Of a stretch of DNA of 64,000 bases, positions 26,460 to 35,186 are shown piece by piece. The notes under the pieces are model-generated. The model saw only the letters and a list, made by a program, of their open reading frames with translations, was not told the DNA's origin and made no database searches. The number at the start of each line of letters is the position of its first letter. Position 1 is the stretch's first letter. The position numbers and the translations under genes were made by a program. This stretch comes from Bacteroidia bacterium. Lineage in GTDB: Bacteria; Bacteroidota; Bacteroidia; J057. The stretch is taken from NCBI GenBank assembly GCA_041391665.1, contig JAWKNO010000003.1, positions 1,860,001 through 1,924,000 of the forward strand, read 5' to 3'.

Positions 26460-27773
26460 ATGGAATTTTTCGAAGTACAAGGTGGTCATCGCCTGCATGG
26501 CGAAATCACACCACAGGGCGCCAAAAATGAAGCTCTCCAGATTCTTTGTGCAGTCCTGCTTACCCCAGAACCCGTAACCATAACCAATATTCCCGATATC
26601 GTGGATGTCAATCGCCTGATTGATATTATTGGATCTATGGGTGTAACCGTAGAGCGACTGGCTCCCGATACCTGTCGTTTTACCGCAGATAAGGTGGATC
26701 TTGATTTCCTCAAATCCAATGCTTACCTGAAAAAAGCCCGTGCACTGCGTGGGTCGATCATGCTGGTCGGGCCTTTGCTTGCCCGTTTTGGCAAAGCTTA
26801 CATCTCAAAACCCGGAGGAGACAAAATCGGACGAAGAAGATTGGACACCCATTTCTGGGGATTTCAGCAACTAAGTGCCGAATTTAACTACAACGACGCC
26901 GAAGAGATATTCGAAGTTACTGCACCCGGGCGTCTGCGCGGTAAATATATGCTGCTCGATGAAGCATCGGTAACAGGAACAGCCAATATTGTAATGGCAG
27001 CTGTACTCGCTGAGGGAATCACCCAAATCTACCATGCAGCCTGCGAGCCTTATCTCCAGCAACTATGCAATATGCTCAACCGCATGGGTGCAAAGATTTC
27101 GGGTATTGGCAGCAATCTTCTGACCATTCAGGGAGTAGAATCTTTACAGGGTACGGAGCATCGCATGCTGGCTGATATGATCGAGGTCGGAAGTTTTATC
27201 GGCATGGCAGCCATGACTCAGAGCAAACTCACGATAAAAGATGCAGGTGTAGCACATCTTGGAATTATTCCCGAAACTTTTCGGCGCATGGGAGTCAATC
27301 TGGAGATTTCCGGAGACGACATTATTGTACATCAGCAGGATGTATGTGAAATTGATACTTTTATCGACGGAAGTATCCTTACCGTATCGGATCATCCATG
27401 GCCAGGATTTACCCCTGATTTGCTAAGTATCATACTGGTACTGGCAACCCAATGCAAAGGCTCTGTACTTATTCATCAGAAGATGTTTGAAAGTCGTTTG
27501 TTTTTTGTAGACAAATTGATTGATATGGGTGCCCAAATCATACTCTGTGATCCGCACCGCGCCACAGTCATCGGACTAGAAAGAAAACAAAAGCTCAAAG
27601 CGATATCCATGACCAGCCCTGATATACGTGCGGGCGTGGCATTGCTTATTGCCGCTTTATCAGCAGGCGGAACTTCCCGCATCTACAATATTGAGCAGAT
27701 TGACAGAGGATATCAGAACATCGAGCAGCGTCTTACAGCGATCGGCGCAAAAATCACCAGAAAGCGGGAATAG
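26460..27773 (+). CDS. murA: UDP-N-acetylglucosamine 1-carboxyvinyltransferase
   Basis: Transfers enolpyruvate from PEP to UDP-GlcNAc, the first committed step of peptidoglycan synthesis. 437 aa. N-terminal GGHRLHGEITPQGAKNEALQ with the substrate-binding Lys-Asn, and RALRGSIMLVGPLLARFG, are typical. The active-site loop reads KPGGDKIGRRRLDTH: Asp121 occupies the position of the catalytic Cys (Cys115 in E. coli). Asp at this site is known to keep activity but prevent covalent capture by fosfomycin. Cytosolic; downstream of DUF4290. Confidence 0.97.
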   Translation: MEFFEVQGGHRLHGEITPQGAKNEALQILCAVLLTPEPVTITNIPDIVDVNRLIDIIGSMGVTVERLAPDTCRFTADKVDLDFLKSNAYLKKARALRGSIMLVGPLLARFGKAYISKPGGDKIGRRRLDTHFWGFQQLSAEFNYNDAEEIFEVTAPGRLRGKYMLLDEASVTGTANIVMAAVLAEGITQIYHAACEPYLQQLCNMLNRMGAKISGIGSNLLTIQGVESLQGTEHRMLADMIEVGSFIGMAAMTQSKLTIKDAGVAHLGIIPETFRRMGVNLEISGDDIIVHQQDVCEIDTFIDGSILTVSDHPWPGFTPDLLSIILVLATQCKGSVLIHQKMFESRLFFVDKLIDMGAQIILCDPHRATVIGLERKQKLKAISMTSPDIRAGVALLIAALSAGGTSRIYNIEQIDRGYQNIEQRLTAIGAKITRKRE

Positions 27774-27800
27774 TCTCATGCCGTAACCCGGCCGACAATT

Positions 27801-27826
27801 TTGTCGTTTTTTCAGGTGTATATTTG
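27801..27826 (+). promoter_or_regulatory. promoter of the thioredoxin-like gene (TATATTTG)
   Basis: Exact -7 element TATATTTG at 27819-27826. The best TTG is at 27801-27803, only 15 bp away, shorter than usual. The -7 lies 35 bp before the ATG. Confidence 0.5.
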
Positions 27827-27861
27827 GTTACATTTATCATAACTGTTTAAAAACGAGAAAC

Positions 27862-28428
27862 ATGATCAAGAAAATGTCGATATATCTGTTTTTAGCAGCA
27901 ATGTTGGGAACAGGTGTTGTTCTGACAGGATTTTCCGGAAAATCCGACGAGGTTGTTCAGCCGCAGGCCGAACAAATTAAATGGTTATCCATTGAAGAAG
28001 CCGTCGCTGCTGCCGCAAAAGACAAGAAAAAAATTGTCGTGGACGTTTATACAGACTGGTGTGGCTGGTGCAAAAAGCTGGATAAAGATACTTACTCACA
28101 GGCCGAAGTGATTGCCTATGTAAACCGAAACTATCATGCGGTAAAGTTTAATGCCGAACAAAAAGAAGATATCACAGTAGGAGGTGTTACCTATAAATAT
28201 ATCAACAACGGACGCAGAGGCTACCACGAGCTTGCAGCTAATATGCTGAATGGGCGTATGTCATACCCTTCCACAGTATTTTTCGATCATCAGCTGAATA
28301 TTATTACCAATGTGCCCGGATATCACGACGCAAAGGAAATGCTGACTATCCTGAATTTTCTGGGAGAAGATGCCTATAAAACTACCTCTTGGGATACTTA
28401 TCAGAAAAATTTTAAAAGCCCACGGTAA
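27862..28428 (+). CDS. exported thioredoxin-fold protein (CGWC)
   Basis: 188 aa. An N-terminal signal or anchor segment (IYLFLAAMLGTGVVLTGF) is followed by a thioredoxin-like domain: KKIVVDVYTDWCGWCKKLDKDTY (CGWC redox motif, residues ~68-71), YVNRNYHAVKFNAE, and the cis-proline region GRMSYPSTVFFD. This is the DUF255/thioredoxin_7 type, lacking the canonical WCGPC. Likely a periplasmic thiol-disulfide or chaperone-like protein. It has its own promoter and terminator, so it is monocistronic. Confidence 0.88.
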   Translation: MIKKMSIYLFLAAMLGTGVVLTGFSGKSDEVVQPQAEQIKWLSIEEAVAAAAKDKKKIVVDVYTDWCGWCKKLDKDTYSQAEVIAYVNRNYHAVKFNAEQKEDITVGGVTYKYINNGRRGYHELAANMLNGRMSYPSTVFFDHQLNIITNVPGYHDAKEMLTILNFLGEDAYKTTSWDTYQKNFKSPR

Positions 28429-28457
28429 CAACCTGAAGCAATACGGGAAACTGCCAG

Positions 28458-28505
28458 TTATGCCAATGACAATTGCCAGGTTGTCATTGGCATAAATTGT
28501 GTTTT
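28458..28505 (+). terminator. 15-bp perfect stem terminator
   Basis: TTATGCCAATGACAA (28458-28472) pairs perfectly with TTGTCATTGGCATAA (28481-28495) around an 8-nt loop, followed by ATTGTGTTTT. It lies 29 bp after the thioredoxin-like stop codon. Confidence 0.85.
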
Positions 28506-28525
28506 AATACTACCCGATGAATGCT

Positions 28526-28533
28526 TAATTTTG
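28526..28533 (+). promoter_or_regulatory. grpE -7 element TAATTTTG
   Basis: Exact TAnnTTTG match, 37 bp before the grpE ATG. No TTG at the ideal distance. No CIRCE-type inverted repeat was seen here, so heat regulation is not visible. Confidence 0.45.
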
Positions 28534-28569
28534 CGGCTTCTACGACAGGAAACTATCACGTAAAAAACT

Positions 28570-29241
28570 ATGAAGGAAGAGATGAAAGATCATGAAGTAG
28601 AGAACAATCAGTCCCAAACGGAAACTCAAACGACTGAAAACCCCGTCATAGAAAATGAAATCATGACAGACGAATCTATCCCCACACCGGAAGACAACGA
28701 AGATTTAGATAGCCATGAATCTGATAATCAGCAACTTGACGAAAGCTTTGCAACGATAGATGATGCTATTAAGGTAATTGCTGAACTTCAGATGAAGTTG
28801 CGGTCTGCTCATAAAGAGGCAGAAGATCAGAAAGATAAAGTACTGCGGCTACAAGCTGACTTTGACAATTTTCGGAAAAGAAAAGCCAAAGAGCAGACAG
28901 ATACCGTTCGTTTTGCCAATCAGGAACTGCTTTTGAACCTGCTTCCGGTACTGGATAATTTCTCCCGTACCCTTGACGCCATTGAAAAAACTGACAACCT
29001 GACAGCGATTAAGGAGGGTATTGGCCTCGTTGACAACAGTATGCGTCTGCAACTCAGCAAAATTGGTCTTGAACCGATCGAATGTGTAGGAAAACCATTC
29101 GACTCAGAAATACATGAGGCTATTTCCAGCTTTGAGGTCGAAGATGAATCCAGGAAAGGACTGATCATCGATGAAGTGGAAAAAGGTTATAGGTATCGCG
29201 ACAAGGTTATCCGGTTCTCCAAAGTAATCGTGGGGGAATAA
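28570..29241 (+). CDS. grpE: nucleotide exchange factor GrpE
   Basis: 223 aa: an acidic, Gln/Asn/Glu-rich disordered N-terminus (~60 residues), a long coiled coil (AELQMKLRSAHKEAEDQKDKVLRLQADFDNFRKRK), and the conserved C-terminal beta-wing ending RYRDKVIRFSKVIVGE. GrpE releases ADP from DnaK. dnaJ follows after 6 bp, a classical chaperone operon; dnaK is not in the window. An internal ATG four codons later is equally possible as the start. Confidence 0.96.
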   Translation: MKEEMKDHEVENNQSQTETQTTENPVIENEIMTDESIPTPEDNEDLDSHESDNQQLDESFATIDDAIKVIAELQMKLRSAHKEAEDQKDKVLRLQADFDNFRKRKAKEQTDTVRFANQELLLNLLPVLDNFSRTLDAIEKTDNLTAIKEGIGLVDNSMRLQLSKIGLEPIECVGKPFDSEIHEAISSFEVEDESRKGLIIDEVEKGYRYRDKVIRFSKVIVGE

Positions 29242-29247
29242 CAGCTT

Positions 29248-30408
29248 ATGGCAAAGAGAGACTATTATGAGGTTTTAGAGGTAAGCAAAAGCGCTTCTAA
29301 AGACGAGCTTAAAAAAGCTTACCGTAAAAAAGCCCTGCAATTTCACCCGGACAAAAACCCCGGCGATAAAAACGCAGAAGACAAGTTTAAAGAAGCTGCA
29401 GAAGCTTACGAGGTTCTGAGCGATGATCAAAAACGTGCTGCGTATGATCGTTTTGGTCATGCGGGTGTCGGTGGTGCTGCCGGTGGAGGTTTCCAGGGCA
29501 GAGGATTTGAGGACATTTTCACGCAGTTTGGAGATATCTTTGGCGACAATAGTCCGTTTGGGGATATTTTTGGCGGAGGCTCATCTGGTGGGAGAAGAAG
29601 AGGGCGCAGAGGGCAACGTGGGGGAGATATTCGCATCAAACTTGCCTTAACGCTCGAGCAAATTGCGACAGGGGTAGAAAAAACTATCAAACTCAACCGC
29701 CAACTGGAATGTAAAGATTGTTCGGGCACTGGTGCTGATAACGGGACAGCTTTTACTTCATGTCCGACCTGCAATGGTGCAGGGGAAATCAGGCAACAGG
29801 CCGGCGGCGGGTTTTTCCAGCAAATTGTAATTTCGACCTGTCCGACTTGTCAGGGTGAAGGAAGAATCGTATCCAAAGGATGCCGTACCTGTGAAGGAAA
29901 AGGAAGGGTGCCGGAAGAAGATACAGTAACTGTGAAAATTCCACCTGGCGTACAAGAGGGAATGTCCCTGAGTGTAAGGGGAAAAGGGAATGCCGGTCTT
30001 CGTGGAGGTGCCCCGGGCGATCTGATTATTCAGATCGAAGAAACTCGTTCAGACCTCTTTGAAAGAGACGGGGATAACCTTATTCACGAATTGTTTATCA
30101 GCTTTCCGGAAGCTGCCCTTGGCACACAGGTAGAAGTACCTACACTCAACGGAGCTGTCAGGATAAAAGTCAATCCAGGAACACAAGCGGGCAAAGTCGT
30201 TCGCTTAAGGGGAAAAGGCATTACCAATATCAACGGTTATGGTGCCGGAGATCTCCTCGTCCATATTAATGTCTGGACACCGGAAAATCTTTCTCCTGAA
30301 GAAAGAAAAATCCTTACCAGGTTCATGGATTCTGAAAACTTCAAACCCAATCCTACGAAGGAACAAAAAGGACTATTCTCCAAAATCAGAGAGTTCTTCA
30401 GCGCATGA
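29248..30408 (+). CDS. dnaJ: chaperone protein DnaJ
   Basis: 386 aa type-I J protein. J domain with HPD at residues 33-35, then a Gly/Phe-rich linker (GGAAGGGFQGRGFEDIF, repeated FGDIFG). Four CxxCxGxG zinc motifs (CKDCSGTG, CPTCNGAG, CPTCQGEG, CRTCEGKG) follow, then C-terminal substrate-binding beta domains. It stimulates DnaK ATPase and delivers clients. It is 6 bp after grpE and overlaps the next helicase gene by 4 bp (ATGA), suggesting translational coupling of the three. Confidence 0.97.
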   Translation: MAKRDYYEVLEVSKSASKDELKKAYRKKALQFHPDKNPGDKNAEDKFKEAAEAYEVLSDDQKRAAYDRFGHAGVGGAAGGGFQGRGFEDIFTQFGDIFGDNSPFGDIFGGGSSGGRRRGRRGQRGGDIRIKLALTLEQIATGVEKTIKLNRQLECKDCSGTGADNGTAFTSCPTCNGAGEIRQQAGGGFFQQIVISTCPTCQGEGRIVSKGCRTCEGKGRVPEEDTVTVKIPPGVQEGMSLSVRGKGNAGLRGGAPGDLIIQIEETRSDLFERDGDNLIHELFISFPEAALGTQVEVPTLNGAVRIKVNPGTQAGKVVRLRGKGITNINGYGAGDLLVHINVWTPENLSPEERKILTRFMDSENFKPNPTKEQKGLFSKIREFFSA

Positions 30409-32339
30409 CGCCAAGCCTTGAAAAGCTCGGCCACCTCCAGGATCTTCTGAAAATTGAGAAGGAGGAGGACATACGCCTGTACCGTGAAATGGTGCTGGAA
30501 CGGTCGCTGACCGAACGGGTAAAACGGGGTATCTCCTGGTATCCCTTAGTGATGAAACGGCTTTTTGTTGGATTTGGGGATAAAATCGTCGTCGAACTGG
30601 AAGAAAGTGTCGCCGGAAAAACCAAAACAGCCAATTTCCAGGCTGGCGATCCCGTAAGTATTTTTGGAAATGTTTCCGATCAGGAAATGGGGCGAAACAC
30701 CGGCGTGATCGCCTCTATACGAAAAGGAGTAATCAGAATTGCCTTAAACTCTGAGCAGATACCCGAATGGATCACAAGCGCCAGGCTTGGCATAGATCCG
30801 GAATTTGACGACAAAACCTACCAGGAAATGGAGCGCGCGCTCCGTAAGGTGATAGAGCCTGGCAAAAACCATCGGCTCGCGGAGCTTCGGGAAATTTTTT
30901 CAGGAGATAGCGTTCCCGAATTTCACAATTGGAAAGTTACTTATTCTAATCCCGCACTGAATCAATCGCAGAATCGTGCGGTTCAACGTGTGCTTGAAGC
31001 TCATGACATTGCCATTATCCATGGCCCCCCTGGTACCGGAAAAACAACTACGCTGGTTCAGGCCATTAAGGAAGTGCTTTTACATGAACATCAGGTCCTG
31101 GTATGCGCGCCAAGTAATACCGCAGTAGATCTTCTCACACTGAAATGCCATCAGGAAGGAATCAGCGTTGTAAGAATTGGAAATCCGGTGAGAGTGGAAG
31201 AAGCACTTCAGGAGCTCACTGTGGATGGATTAATGGCCAGTCATGAAGACTATCAGGCATTGCGCAAACTCCGCAAAGATGCAGAAGCGATAAAAACAGC
31301 TGCATTAAAGTTTAAAAGAAATTTTGGCGCAAGGGAAAGGCAGCAGCGTCAGGAACTGATGCGTGAAGCGCGGGATTTAAAGAACCTTTCTCATCAATTG
31401 GAGGATTATATTGTTTTTCAAATCCTCACTCGCAGCCAGGTTATTGCCACCACGCTTACCGGCGCGGCAAATTCTATTTTAGGCGAAAAACGTTTTCATA
31501 CTGTATTTATAGATGAAGCCGCACAGGCAATGGAACCCGCGGCGTGGATTCCGATCCTTCGCGCAAACCGGGTAATCATGGCAGGAGATCACTGTCAGCT
31601 GCCTCCAACCGTAAAATCCATTGAGGCTGGCCGTAGAGGTCTGAGTCAAACTTTGTTTGAGTCTGTTATCGCCCATAAGGATGTGGACGTCATGCTCGAC
31701 CGGCAATATCGAATGAACGAGCAGATCATGCGATTTTCCGGAAGAAAGTTTTATGACAATAATCTTCACGCCGATATACAGGTAAAAGACCATGTGCTCG
31801 GCCCGGAATTTCCTCCCGTAGAATTTGTAGACACCGCAGGCTGTGGTTTTGATGAGATATTAAATCAGGAATCAAGGAGCAGAGGCAACCCGGAAGAAGC
31901 TAATCTTTTGTTGAAACATCTGGCAACACTTTTCAATCAGATTACAGAACAGGTGCCCGGTGTATTGAACGAAAATTTTTCATTGGGCATTATTTCCCCA
32001 TATAAGGAACAGGTCAGAATTATCAGTAACCAGATTCAGAATAGCCCTATGCTGTCCAATTTCCAGCCTTATATTTCGGTAAATACAATTGATGGATTTC
32101 AGGGGCAGGAGCGGGATGTTATTTATATCAGCCTGGTGCGGTCAAATGAAAAAAACGAGATAGGTTTTTTAAAGGACATTCGGAGAATGAATGTCGCACT
32201 GACAAGAGCCAGAAAAAAGCTTGTTGTGGTAGGGGATAGCTCCACTTTAGGCAACGATCCTTTTTACCACGACTTTTTGGATTATATAGAAGAAATAGGC
32301 GCCTACCACAGTGCATGGGAATGGATGCATCTGGAATAG
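30405..32339 (+). CDS. UPF1/IGHMBP2-like superfamily 1B helicase
   Basis: 644 aa. An N-terminal SMUBP2-like domain (residues ~1-190) precedes the helicase core: NRAVQRVLEAHDIAIIHGPPGTGKTTTLVQ (Q motif and Walker A), VLVCAPSNTAVD, FIDEAAQAMEPAAWIP (DEAA Walker B), MAGDHCQLPPT, DRQYRMNEQIM, VNTIDGFQGQERDVIYISLVRSN and MNVALTRARKKLVVVGD. This is the family of human IGHMBP2 and its bacterial counterparts, 5'-3' RNA/DNA helicases. It shares a 4-bp overlap with dnaJ, so it is cotranslated with a chaperone; the meaning of this link is unknown. Confidence 0.93.
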   Translation: MTPSLEKLGHLQDLLKIEKEEDIRLYREMVLERSLTERVKRGISWYPLVMKRLFVGFGDKIVVELEESVAGKTKTANFQAGDPVSIFGNVSDQEMGRNTGVIASIRKGVIRIALNSEQIPEWITSARLGIDPEFDDKTYQEMERALRKVIEPGKNHRLAELREIFSGDSVPEFHNWKVTYSNPALNQSQNRAVQRVLEAHDIAIIHGPPGTGKTTTLVQAIKEVLLHEHQVLVCAPSNTAVDLLTLKCHQEGISVVRIGNPVRVEEALQELTVDGLMASHEDYQALRKLRKDAEAIKTAALKFKRNFGARERQQRQELMREARDLKNLSHQLEDYIVFQILTRSQVIATTLTGAANSILGEKRFHTVFIDEAAQAMEPAAWIPILRANRVIMAGDHCQLPPTVKSIEAGRRGLSQTLFESVIAHKDVDVMLDRQYRMNEQIMRFSGRKFYDNNLHADIQVKDHVLGPEFPPVEFVDTAGCGFDEILNQESRSRGNPEEANLLLKHLATLFNQITEQVPGVLNENFSLGIISPYKEQVRIISNQIQNSPMLSNFQPYISVNTIDGFQGQERDVIYISLVRSNEKNEIGFLKDIRRMNVALTRARKKLVVVGDSSTLGNDPFYHDFLDYIEEIGAYHSAWEWMHLE

Positions 32340-32357
32340 GCGTTATAAAGCGAATCA

Positions 32358-33545
32358 TCAGATAGCATCTGAAAATATCAGATCATCCTCTGTAATCTCA
32401 TTATTATCACTGATCAGTGCAGCTCTTTCTACAAGTGCTTTAAGTTCACGCACATTTCCCGGCCAGCCATGATTGAGCATGTCTTCCAGGGCACCTTTTG
32501 AAAATGCCTTCAGAGGCATCCGGTTCTGGTCACAAAAGTGTTTGAGGAAATATTTTGCGAGGATCAGCACATCATTTCCCCGGTCTCGAAGCGGTGGCAG
32601 ATGAATAAGAAATCCCTGAAGCCGGTAGTAAAGATCTTCCCGGAACAGGCCTTCTTTTACTCGTTGTCCAAGATTTTTATTGGTCGCAGCGAGGACTCTT
32701 ACGTCCAGTTGAATTTCTTTATTGCTTCCCAGGCGGGTAATCTTACTTTCCTGAAGTACGCGAAGTAGTTTGGTTTGAAGGCCCAGTTCCATTTCTCCGA
32801 TTTCGTCGAGAAAAATTGTCCCCCCGTTTGCTTCTTCGAATTTACCGATTCTCCTTCCTGATGCGCCGGTAAATGCACCTTTTTCATGGCCAAACAATTC
32901 ACTTTCGATGAGGTCTGCGGGAATTGCGGCTACGTTTACCGGAATAAATGGGCGACGGGCGCGGGGAGAGTTGTAGTGAATCGTATTGGCAATTACCTCT
33001 TTACCTGTTCCACTTTCACCGGTAATGAGGACGAGGATATTGCTTTTTTCGACTTTTTGAATGAGTTTAAGCACTTTGAGTATGCCCTGGCTTTCACCGA
33101 TAACCTGGTTATAGCGGTTTCTATCGATGATTTCCTCACGGAGTACCTCGACTTCTTTCTTCAGGTTCACGTGAGAGCTGAGATTTTTCACCACATTAGA
33201 AAGCTCGACCAGCGCATTATCATTTTTAATGATATAATTATTCGCGCCATTTTTATATGCGTCTACAACGACGTCCACTTTCTCTTGTCCGGAGAGAATA
33301 ATCGTCGATATGTCTTCATTGTATTGCCGGATTTTTTTCAGGATATCCATTCCATTCATATCCGGAAGATTGTAGTCAATACTGACAATGTCGGGTTGAA
33401 GGTGAATATTATCAAAGAACTCTTTACCGCTCTTAAATATTCTGACATCATAGCTGTCATCCCGTTCAAGGGTACGTTGCAGAACCTTTCCGAATATTTC
33501 GTCATCCTCAATGACAAAAACTTTATTAATGAAATTTCTTTTCAT
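32358..33545 (-). CDS. sigma-54-activating response regulator lacking the DNA-binding domain
   Basis: 395 aa. Receiver domain (residues 1-~125) with acidic pair Asp14/Asp15, phospho-acceptor Asp57 (SIDYNLPDMNG) and Lys89. The AAA+ sigma-54 domain follows: QVIGESQGI, GESGTGKE Walker A (176-183), ELFGHEKGAFTGA (GAFTGA loop 223-228), GGTIFLDEIGEM, and LRVLQE. After the lid (HGWPGNVRELKALVERAAL) only about 20 residues remain, ending FSDAI; the Fis-type helix-turn-helix of NtrC proteins is absent. It should contact sigma-54 holoenzyme without binding an enhancer itself. Divergent from the Hpt gene. Confidence 0.92.
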   Translation of the reverse strand: MKRNFINKVFVIEDDEIFGKVLQRTLERDDSYDVRIFKSGKEFFDNIHLQPDIVSIDYNLPDMNGMDILKKIRQYNEDISTIILSGQEKVDVVVDAYKNGANNYIIKNDNALVELSNVVKNLSSHVNLKKEVEVLREEIIDRNRYNQVIGESQGILKVLKLIQKVEKSNILVLITGESGTGKEVIANTIHYNSPRARRPFIPVNVAAIPADLIESELFGHEKGAFTGASGRRIGKFEEANGGTIFLDEIGEMELGLQTKLLRVLQESKITRLGSNKEIQLDVRVLAATNKNLGQRVKEGLFREDLYYRLQGFLIHLPPLRDRGNDVLILAKYFLKHFCDQNRMPLKAFSKGALEDMLNHGWPGNVRELKALVERAALISDNNEITEDDLIFSDAI

Positions 33546-33681
33546 TATTTGAATTTTTTTATTTGGAAAGCAAATTAGACTACTTCCTATTTAAAAGGAA
33601 ACCATATAGTGTTTAAATGTTACAAGAAAGCACGTCAGGCAAAACCACCTTCTACAACATACGCATTGCCAATATATTGCA

Positions 33682-33695
33682 TGTAAAAATTTACA
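33682..33695. promoter_or_regulatory. small palindrome in the regulator/Hpt intergenic region
   Basis: TGTAAA-AA-TTTACA, a perfect 6-bp inverted repeat with a 2-bp centre, in the 219-bp divergent region. It is AT-rich and could be chance; a candidate operator only. No sigma-54 (GG-N10-GC) promoter was recognised here. Confidence 0.2.
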
Positions 33696-33764
33696 CGCTA
33701 TTAACTTTTTAAGGTATGGATCAAATGCAATATTTGAGCTTCAAAATAATATCTAATATAGACA

Positions 33765-34124
33765 ATGAATTCAGAAGCGCTTACTATCAACCTGACTCAT
33801 TTGAAGAGTATAATTGGAGACGACAATGAGTTTGTAATCGAAATTTTGGAAATGATTCAAAATCAATCTCCTGGTGTAGTAGCTGATATGGAAGTTTTAC
33901 TGGAGAACCACGATTACCGGGCATTGGGGGAGGTGGCCCACAAATACAAATCCTCTATAAATATTTTAGGAAACCCGGTATTATCGGGAATGATCAGAGA
34001 GATTGAGAACACAGCTATTGACGCGCCGAATCAGGATGTGTTACAGAATCTGGTTCAGGAGTTCAGGGAGACTTGCGACAGTCTGCTTCAGGTCATCGAG
34101 AACGAATTGCAGCAATTGCATTAG
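33765..34124 (+). CDS. stand-alone histidine phosphotransfer (Hpt) domain protein
   Basis: 119 aa, all-helical, the size of one Hpt four-helix bundle. The phospho-accepting motif is AHKYKSS (residues 58-64, His59), matching the canonical AHxLKGS; the following INILGN and the late helix EFRETCDSLLQVIENEL are typical. It is the only gene between the sigma-54 response regulator (divergent) and lpxK. In a phosphorelay it would pass phosphate from a hybrid kinase receiver to a response regulator, plausibly the neighbour. No histidine kinase is in the window. Confidence 0.88.
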   Translation: MNSEALTINLTHLKSIIGDDNEFVIEILEMIQNQSPGVVADMEVLLENHDYRALGEVAHKYKSSINILGNPVLSGMIREIENTAIDAPNQDVLQNLVQEFRETCDSLLQVIENELQQLH

Positions 34125-34160
34125 GGTGGTGCGTATCCTGCCTGGTCGCAATCTTCCAAC

Positions 34161-35168
34161 CTAACAGGCCGGCGGCAAAAAAACATCTTCTATCCACTCC
34201 AGTTTCATCCTCACATATCCAAAAGAATGTGGTTCCAGCCTCTGATACCCGCTACTCCCCCTTAGCCGCCAATAATCTTTCTCCGTCGTAAGCATACAGT
34301 CCGCCTGACTTGTGCCAAAAATGTCAATCAACATCCTTATATCTCGTTCGCGATAAAAGTAGTGATCCCGGAATTCTTTATTTACCACAATTTCATACCC
34401 CGCATCTCTGATCGTTTGTTGAAACGAACCAGCGTTTCCGATTCCCGAAAACAACATGACCTTCATTCCTGGCCTAATTTCCGGTAAATCACTATTCACC
34501 GGAAATACAATCTTATTTAATACCGGCCGGCAAAATATAACAGGCTTATGCCAGCGCTCTAAACGCTTTCTCAAACCGGGAATCTGCGCTTCTTCTTCCA
34601 CCTTATTCACTACCAGATAATCTGCGCGCTTCAGACCTGATATGGGTTCCCTGAGGTTCCCTGCTGGCAAGACCAGATCCCGATCAGGCATTCTCGTAGC
34701 ATCAATTACTACAATATCTTTATCCCGGTCTACTTTTCTATGCTGAAATGCATCATCCAGAATGATAAAATCTGCATGATACTCGTCTATCAAACGCCTG
34801 ATACCAGTCTTACGATCTTCGCAAACTGCAACAGATATTTCGGGAAATTTTCCTGCAACCTGCAAAGCCTCATCGCCAAAGTCCTTTGCTGTCCCTTTCC
34901 CCGGATCCACCTTAAAAAAACCTTTTGTCTTGCGTCCATACCCTCTGCTGAGATAAGCAAGCTTTTTTATGTTAGCCTCCTTCAGATAAAAATCAATCAT
35001 ATACTCTGCCAGTGGCGTTTTTCCCGTACCGCCTGTAGATATATTGCCAATGGAAACCACAGGAACATCCGGGCGGTAAATTTTCAGCCAGCCTTTATCA
35101 TAGAGATAATTTCTCAGCCAGATTATCAACCTGTAAACAGGAATCAAAGGGAATAAAATCCTACGCAA
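34161..35168 (-). CDS. lpxK: tetraacyldisaccharide 4'-kinase
   Basis: Phosphorylates the 4' position of the lipid A disaccharide precursor at the inner membrane. 335 aa. N-terminal membrane-associated helix (ILFPLIPVYRLIIWLRNYLYDKGW), Walker A VVSIGNISTGGTGKTPLAEYMI (GTGKTP), and ILDDAFQHRKVDRD with the conserved DDxxQH motif. The reading frame from the upstream DUF1501 stop contains no ATG, so the start must be TTG at 35168 (or the nearby ATA). It lies 18 bp after the DUF1501 gene, an unexpected operon partner. Confidence 0.93.
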   Translation of the reverse strand: MRRILFPLIPVYRLIIWLRNYLYDKGWLKIYRPDVPVVSIGNISTGGTGKTPLAEYMIDFYLKEANIKKLAYLSRGYGRKTKGFFKVDPGKGTAKDFGDEALQVAGKFPEISVAVCEDRKTGIRRLIDEYHADFIILDDAFQHRKVDRDKDIVVIDATRMPDRDLVLPAGNLREPISGLKRADYLVVNKVEEEAQIPGLRKRLERWHKPVIFCRPVLNKIVFPVNSDLPEIRPGMKVMLFSGIGNAGSFQQTIRDAGYEIVVNKEFRDHYFYRERDIRMLIDIFGTSQADCMLTTEKDYWRLRGSSGYQRLEPHSFGYVRMKLEWIEDVFLPPAC

Positions 35169-35186
35169 ATACCGTTTTATTAATTT

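Noticed and set aside
33546..33764. Sigma-54 promoter between the response regulator and Hpt
   Set aside because: No GG-N10-GC pattern with suitable context was found; only a weak AT-rich palindrome.
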